DNA of 64,000 nt from Nemania diffusa. Its lineage: Eukaryota > Ascomycota > Sordariomycetes > Xylariales > Xylariaceae. The stretch covers positions 3,906,001-3,970,000 of the forward strand of contig JBBPUQ010000009.1 of NCBI GenBank assembly GCA_038501195.1, in the 5' to 3' direction. The notes beneath the pieces were generated by a model that was not told the origin of the DNA, made no database searches, and worked only from the letters and a program-made list of their open reading frames with translations. Positions 60,961 through 64,000 of the stretch are shown here, piece by piece; within the stretch, counting starts at the first letter, position 1; each line of letters starts with the position of its first letter. The position numbers were made by a program, and so were the translations under genes.

Positions 60961-62774
60961 ATAAAAAAATATTTTAATAAATTATATTATATTTTTTAAT
61001 ATTAATAAAAAAAATTAAATTAATATATTAAATTTTTATTTAATTTTAATAACTTTTTTAATTTTAAATGTTTTAATATATATTATATATTTATTAAAAC
61101 TAAAAAATAATATAATATTAATAAATTGTTATATTTTATATAGTATATTTTTTAAAAATAAACTTTTTATTATAATATTTTTTTTAAAACTTTTTTTAAA
61201 TCAATTGTTTAAAATATTTCAAATATTTTAAATGTTATATATAATTATATTATAAAAAAATATATATTTATTAAATATTATAGTTTTTTTATTTAATAAA
61301 TATTTATTTTATTAATTTTTTAAACTAATTATTTTAATATTTATTTTAATTTTTTTTTTAGTTTTTTTTTAAATTAATATATTTAAAATATTTTTTATTA
61401 AAAAAACAACTTTAATTTTATATTTAAATAAACATTTAATTTTAAATTTATATAAAATAAAATTATTAAAATTAATATATAAATAAAATTTATATTTATT
61501 TTATTTTTTTTTTATTTTTTTTTTATTAATTTATTATTTATAATATTATATAATATTTTATTATTAAAATTAAAATTTTAGATTTTATTTTATATTTATA
61601 TTATTTATATTAATTTATATTTATTATTAGTTTTTTTTATATTAATATTTTTATATAATTTTAAAGCAGCAAATATTATTATTTAAAAGTTAATTTGTTT
61701 TTTTAATATATTTATTATTATAACAATTTAATATTTTAAATTATATAATATATTATAAATTAATTAAATTTAAAATAGATTTTTTTTTAAGTTATATTTT
61801 ATATATAAATATTTAATTTAATTATAAATATTAATTTTTTAATTATATATTATATTTTAATAAATAATAAATATAGCTTTTAAAAAACTATTAAATTTAT
61901 TATTTAAAAATAAAACAACAAATTATAAAATAAATAATATTTAAAATTATTAAACTTTTATAATTAATAATTATTTTTTAAATATAATTTTATTTATATT
62001 AATTTTTAATATAATATTTTTAATAAATATTAAAATAACTAAAATTAATAAAACTAACAAAATAAAAAAAAAACAATTAAAAAAAAAAAAAAATAAAACT
62101 ATTATTATATTTATATTTTTATTTAAAATATTAAATAAAAAAAATAAAAATAATAATAAAATAATATTTAAAACAAATATATTTTTTATAAAGCTAAAAA
62201 TTTTATTAAAATATTTTAATAAAAATATTTTAATTTTTAATTTAAATATTAATTTTATAAATATTAATATTTTAATAAAATATTTTAATTTAATATTAAA
62301 TTTAAAATTAACTATTAATTATTAAAATATAATTATTATAAATAATATATTAGTAGTTTTATTTTTTTATAATTTTAGCTAATTTATTAATATATTTAAA
62401 TTTAAAATTAAAATAATATAAAAAAAAAAAAATATATTTTTTATATAAAAAAATATTTTTATAATAAACTTTATTATATTTTTTGCTAAAATATTTTATA
62501 AACATAAAAAAAACATTTTAAAAAAGCTTATAGTTAAAAAAACTAAAACAAAAAATATAAATAAAATTATAATAAATTTATTAATAATAGTTAATAATAT
62601 TAATATTTTAATAAATTATATTAAAATATAATATTTTAAAAATTATAACTAATTTTTAAAATATTAAATTAATATAAATTATATTTTAAATATATTATAG
62701 TTTATATTTTTTTTATATATATAAATATACTTTTTATTATTTATTTAAAAAATAAAATATATATATTATTTTTT

Positions 62775-62960
62775 TAGTTTTTTTTATAACTTTTTTTTTT
62801 ATTTTTTGTATTACTTTTTTATAACTATTTTTTTTATTTTTTTTATAATTTTTTTATAGCTGTTTTTTTTATTTTTTTTATAACTTTTATATAATTATTT
62901 TTTTTATTTTTTTTATAACTTTTATATAACTATTTTTTTTATTTTTTTTATAACTTTTTT
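62775..62960. repeat. Tandem repeat, about 39-base unit, about five copies
   Basis: The unit is ATAACTATTTTTTTTATTTT followed by TTTTATAACTTTT; T-rich on the plus strand. Confidence 0.7.
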
Positions 62961-64000
62961 TTAAAAGTTATACTTTTTACTATTTATTTTAGCTTTTTTG
63001 TTTTAATGTTTTTTTTTAAAATATTTTATTTTTAAGTTTTATTTTTTTATTTTAATTATATAAATCTTTTATATATTTATTAATATATTGTTTATTATAA
63101 ATAAAAAAATTTTAAAAAAAAAATATAACAAAAAATATTAAAATTTTATTATTTATAAAATATAATATTATTTAAATAAACAAAATAATTATAACAAATA
63201 AAACTTTTATAATATTATTAAAAAAAAAAGTTTTAATATTTTTAATTAGTTTTATAAACTTAAAAAAATAATTATTTATAAAATATTATTAAATTATATT
63301 AATAAAAATAATAATAATAAAGCAAGTTTTATAAAAAAAACTATTTATATTTTTAATATTTTTTACTTTTTAATTAATTAAAAAAATAATTTAAATATTA
63401 AAACAACATATATATATTTTATTATTATAAAACATTATAAATATTATTTTTATATAAATAATAAATAATTTAAACTAAAAAATAAATATAATATTTTTAA
63501 AAAATAAAATATTTAAATTAATAAATATTTTATTTTTTAAAGCTTTATTTATAATTAAATATTTTATTAATATATTAATAGCTATTGATTTTTTAAAATT
63601 AATATATAGATTTTTTTATAATAAAACTTTAATAAAATTTATTAAAGCTTAAAAATAATTTATTTATATTTTTTAAATTAAAATAGTTTTTGTAACTATT
63701 ATATTTTTTATAAATATTAAAAATAATATATTTGTTTAAAAATTAAAAATAAATACTGTTTTTATTAATATTAAAAATTTAATTTTTTAATATATAATAA
63801 TATTAATTATAACATTTTATATATTTATAAAAATAAACTTTTAACTATTTAATAAAATAGTTTATAAAATATTACTTTATAAATCAATTTAAATTTTTAA
63901 ATATTTAATAAAAAACTAAAACTAAATATTATATATTTATTTAATATTTATTTATTTTTAAGCTATTAATATAAAATATATTTTTTTTAAAATAAACTTT

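Larger units (their letters stand above)
50001..64000. other. Second AT-only block (RIP-type isochore), continues past the window
   Basis: About 14 kb almost entirely A/T, no credible genes. It holds several tandem arrays (53775-54060, 60106-60960, 62775-62960) and a recurring short hairpin. No LTR pair could be matched by eye. Confidence 0.85.

Noticed and set aside
50001..64000. A second LTR pair in the 3' AT block
   Set aside because: No pair of long direct repeats with matching ends could be found by eye; the visible repeats are tandem arrays.

Overview
The window looks like nuclear DNA of a filamentous ascomycete (Pezizomycotina). Genes are sparse and carry short introns of about 50-105 bases. 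Gene-bearing DNA of ordinary base composition alternates with blocks made almost entirely of A and T, as expected where repeats have been inactivated by repeat-induced point mutation (RIP). Several gene copies carry in-frame stops, and the two LTRs found differ mostly by C/T and G/A transitions, which fits the same process.

Layout: 1-8 kb holds a broken PD-(D/E)XK-like nuclease gene, a two-exon HNH-domain gene, a small secreted protein gene, a cupin gene and a broken kinase-like gene. 9.5-18.6 kb holds a serine-rich disordered protein, a complete five-exon cytochrome P450, a degenerate kinase-like protein and an orphan protein. 18.6-24.4 kb is a repeat nest: AT-rich patches, dense hairpins, two TA-flanked inverted-repeat elements and one small cysteine-rich secreted protein gene. 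24.4-30.1 kb holds two relics of a GH18 chitinase-type gene (opposite strands, different parts of the protein) and an F-box gene. 30.1-41.8 kb is an AT-only block containing a degraded 8.0-kb LTR retrotransposon with 266-base LTRs and a 5-base target duplication. 41.9-49 kb is a gene island with a broken DUF3723 gene, an intact eight-exon chimeric terpene synthase (terpene cyclase plus prenyltransferase) and an unknown two-exon gene. 50-64 kb is a second AT-only block with several tandem repeat arrays.

The main biological interest is the chimeric terpene synthase (43928-46676). It would make a C20 or C25 prenyl diphosphate and cyclise it. The unknown 258-residue protein lies just upstream on the same strand, and the P450 at 12-13.8 kb is a possible oxidase of the product, although 28 kb of repeat-rich DNA separates it. 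All intron models were made by eye from splice signals, reading phase and family resemblance. No database search was run.
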